Shown here one piece after another: positions 5,391-6,388 of a stretch of DNA of 6,388 bases. The position numbers were made by a program, and so were the translations under genes. The DNA lies in the NCBI GenBank assembly GCA_903950295.1, contig CAJBAP010000284.1, positions 1 through 6,388 of the forward strand. Reading direction: 5' to 3'. The stretch comes from an uncultured Rhodocyclaceae bacterium. GTDB lineage: Bacteria; Pseudomonadota; Gammaproteobacteria; Burkholderiales; Rhodocyclaceae. The notes below the pieces were generated by a model. The model did not search any database, had not been told where the DNA came from, and saw nothing but the letters and a program-made list of their open reading frames with translations. The first letter of the stretch is position 1; every line of letters begins with the position of its first letter.

Positions 5391-6195
5391 GCTCGGGTTC
5401 CGTGAAGGCAAAGCTGGCGTAGCCGACCACGCGTGATTTGTCGCCGGCCGTGTCGCCGGAATTGCGCAGGTCGAGTAGTTGGGGTTGCAAGCCGCGTCGC
5501 TGCGCCACCTCGATGAGGCCATTGATCGCGGCAGCACCGCAGGCCTGCTCCTGATCGAGTAGCAGGTGCAGGTGGGTAATGGCGTCGACGGTATGGCGGT
5601 CACGATGCTGGGCGTCGGTGTAGGGATGGTAGTGCGACAGGTCTGAACTGATGACGATCAGTGTTTCCGGGCCGCCCCAGAGCAATTCCAGCACCTCGGC
5701 CACTTCATCGGGGGTGGCATAACCAACGGCGAGGGGGACGAGGCTGAAGTCGTCCAGTGCTTGTTGCAAAAAGGGCAATTGCACTTCCAGAGAATGTTCG
5801 GCGGCATGGGCACCATCGTGACGCACTACCTGAGGCAGTTTTAACGCAGCGGCATTGGCTGCCTGGTCGATGGGTACCGTGCCTAGTGGCGTTTCGAAGC
5901 TCAGAGCACTGGAAACTGCCAGGCCGCGTACGGCGACGCGATGGCAGGGGCCGAGCAAGACGACCCGCCGAATCGTCGCCGCATGTGGCACAAGGAGCGC
6001 ATAAGCACTGGCGGCGACGGGGCCTGAATAGATGTAACCGGCATGAGGTGCAATCAGGGCCTTGGGGGGTAGAAAAGTCGGCGCTGGCGGGACGGCATTA
6101 GCCAGCAGGGCATTGATTTCTGCTGCCAGAACGGCGGGATCGCCAGGGTAGAACATGCCGGAAACGGCGGGGGGGCGAATAGCTTGTGTATGCAT
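5383..6195 (-). CDS. amrB: Memo-family protein AmrB
   Basis: This 270-residue protein belongs to the Memo family, which shares its fold with class III extradiol (LigB-type) non-haem iron dioxygenases; metal and redox activity have been reported for human MEMO1. Family motifs in order are RPPAVSGMFYPGDP at the N terminus, ALIAPHAGYIYSG (His in PHAGY), VVLLGPCHR, AAEHSLEVQLPFLQ, ISSDLSHYH, a CGAAAINGLIE segment, and the terminal SGDTAGDKSRVVGYASF. The His and Cys residues are those expected around the Memo site. The ATG at 6195 is chosen because AAGGA stands 8 bases before it and homology begins there; an upstream in-frame ATG at 6279 lies in the preceding gene. Codons 34-41 (AVPPAPTF, the linker before PHAGY) are the inverted copy of the 24-nt repeat. 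Confidence 0.92.
   Translation of the reverse strand: MHTQAIRPPAVSGMFYPGDPAVLAAEINALLANAVPPAPTFLPPKALIAPHAGYIYSGPVAASAYALLVPHAATIRRVVLLGPCHRVAVRGLAVSSALSFETPLGTVPIDQAANAAALKLPQVVRHDGAHAAEHSLEVQLPFLQQALDDFSLVPLAVGYATPDEVAEVLELLWGGPETLIVISSDLSHYHPYTDAQHRDRHTVDAITHLHLLLDQEQACGAAAINGLIEVAQRRGLQPQLLDLRNSGDTAGDKSRVVGYASFAFTEPEHA
6073..6096 (-). repeat. 24-nt repeat, inverted copy within amrB
   Basis: Read on the minus strand, this is an exact 24-base match to 2808-2831 and 3728-3751. It falls in frame on amrB codons 34-41, in a Pro/Ala-rich linker that appears variable in the family. In a common amr transcript this segment is the perfect complement of the RNA just downstream of the amrS stop. Confidence 0.85.
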
Positions 6196-6203
6196 GACAG
6201 CGA

Positions 6204-6208
6204 TCCTT
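6204..6208 (-). promoter_or_regulatory. Ribosome binding site of amrB
   Basis: AAGGA on the minus strand lies 8 bases before the ATG at 6195 and supports this start over the longer reading from 6279. Confidence 0.65.
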
Positions 6209-6250
6209 TCTACCCGGGGGTGGGCCGAGGAAAGCGAATACGAAGCGACT

Positions 6251-6388
6251 TCAGACCAGCAGTGCGATACCTCCGACAAATCCTACGCCGATTGCGACGA
6301 GCCCGGGCAATACGCGGCGTGCCAGCGGCTTGCCGCCGATGGCAATGACCAGACCGGATTTGAAAATCAGGTTTGACAGGCTCGCCAG
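6251..6388 (-). CDS. C-terminal end of a membrane protein, probably DUF4010/MgtC-like (partial)
   Basis: The last 45 codons and the TGA are in the window; the gene continues beyond 6388. The visible end is hydrophobic and membrane-like. A segment L-S-N-L-I-F-K-S-G-L-V-I-A-I-G-G-K resembles the N-x-x-x-K-x-G-x-x-x-x-x-G-G pattern near the C terminus of DUF4010 family members. A final helix (VLPGLVAIGVGFVGGIALLV) follows. The gene runs in the same direction as amrB with 55 bases between them and no visible terminator, so co-transcription is possible. The family name is a recollection from a short fragment. It could be another multi-helix membrane protein. Confidence 0.6.
   Translation of the reverse strand: MASLSNLIFKSGLVIAIGGKPLARRVLPGLVAIGVGFVGGIALLV

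Noticed and set aside
5391..5603. N-terminal extension of amrA
   Set aside because: The extra 71 residues are the alternative frame of amrB, with low-complexity Ser/Thr/Pro content. AMMECR1 similarity begins after the ATG at 5390, which forms a standard stop-start overlap.
6196..6279. N-terminal extension of amrB
   Set aside because: It would overlap the preceding membrane protein gene. The extra residues do not resemble the Memo N terminus, and a Shine-Dalgarno precedes the ATG at 6195.

Overview
The window looks like a chromosomal segment of a Gram-negative proteobacterium with moderately high GC. A Rhodocyclales-like betaproteobacterium is my best guess, from protein style only. Four blocks can be read. 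(1) Positions 51-2609, plus strand: a complete membrane-bound sensor histidine kinase with a perfect Shine-Dalgarno. It has a periplasmic Cache-like sensor, two PAS domains, HisKA and HATPase_c, and no receiver domain. (2) Positions 2610-3155: a non-coding stretch containing a 3'-terminal remnant of the radical SAM gene found further right. (3) Positions 3156-3721, plus strand: a two-gene toxin-antitoxin module (ribbon-helix-helix antitoxin, RelE/ParE-type toxin) with a perfect 7-4-7 palindrome just upstream as likely operator. (4) Positions 6388-3763, minus strand: the C-terminal end of a membrane protein (probably DUF4010/MgtC-like), then amrB (Memo family), amrA (AMMECR1 family) and amrS (radical SAM). 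The three amr genes form the AmmeMemoRadiSam set and are translationally coupled by 8 bp and 25 bp overlaps.

The most unusual structure is the junction between blocks 2, 3 and 4. The last 52 codons of amrS plus about 30 bp downstream occur twice in the same orientation (2801-2990 and 3721-3921, about 91% identical by my count, with one 11-bp indel), and they bracket the toxin-antitoxin module exactly. The right-hand repeat begins at the last base of the toxin stop codon. This looks like an insertion or recombination event at the amrS 3' end in which the intact gene kept or received a complete end and a displaced 3' remnant was left on the far side of the module.

A 24-nt core of that repeat, immediately downstream of the amrS stop, also occurs perfectly in inverted orientation inside the amrB coding region (6073-6096, codons 34-41). 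If amrB-amrA-amrS is one transcript, its 3' end can therefore pair perfectly with the start of amrB. This could be a functional long-range RNA contact or the trace of a dispersed short repeat.

The amr genes encode a widely conserved but poorly understood trio: a dioxygenase-fold Memo protein, an AMMECR1 protein and a radical SAM enzyme. They probably act in one modification or redox pathway whose substrate cannot be read from the sequence. The window opens with a run of 17 C that may be an assembly edge or a variable tract upstream of the kinase.
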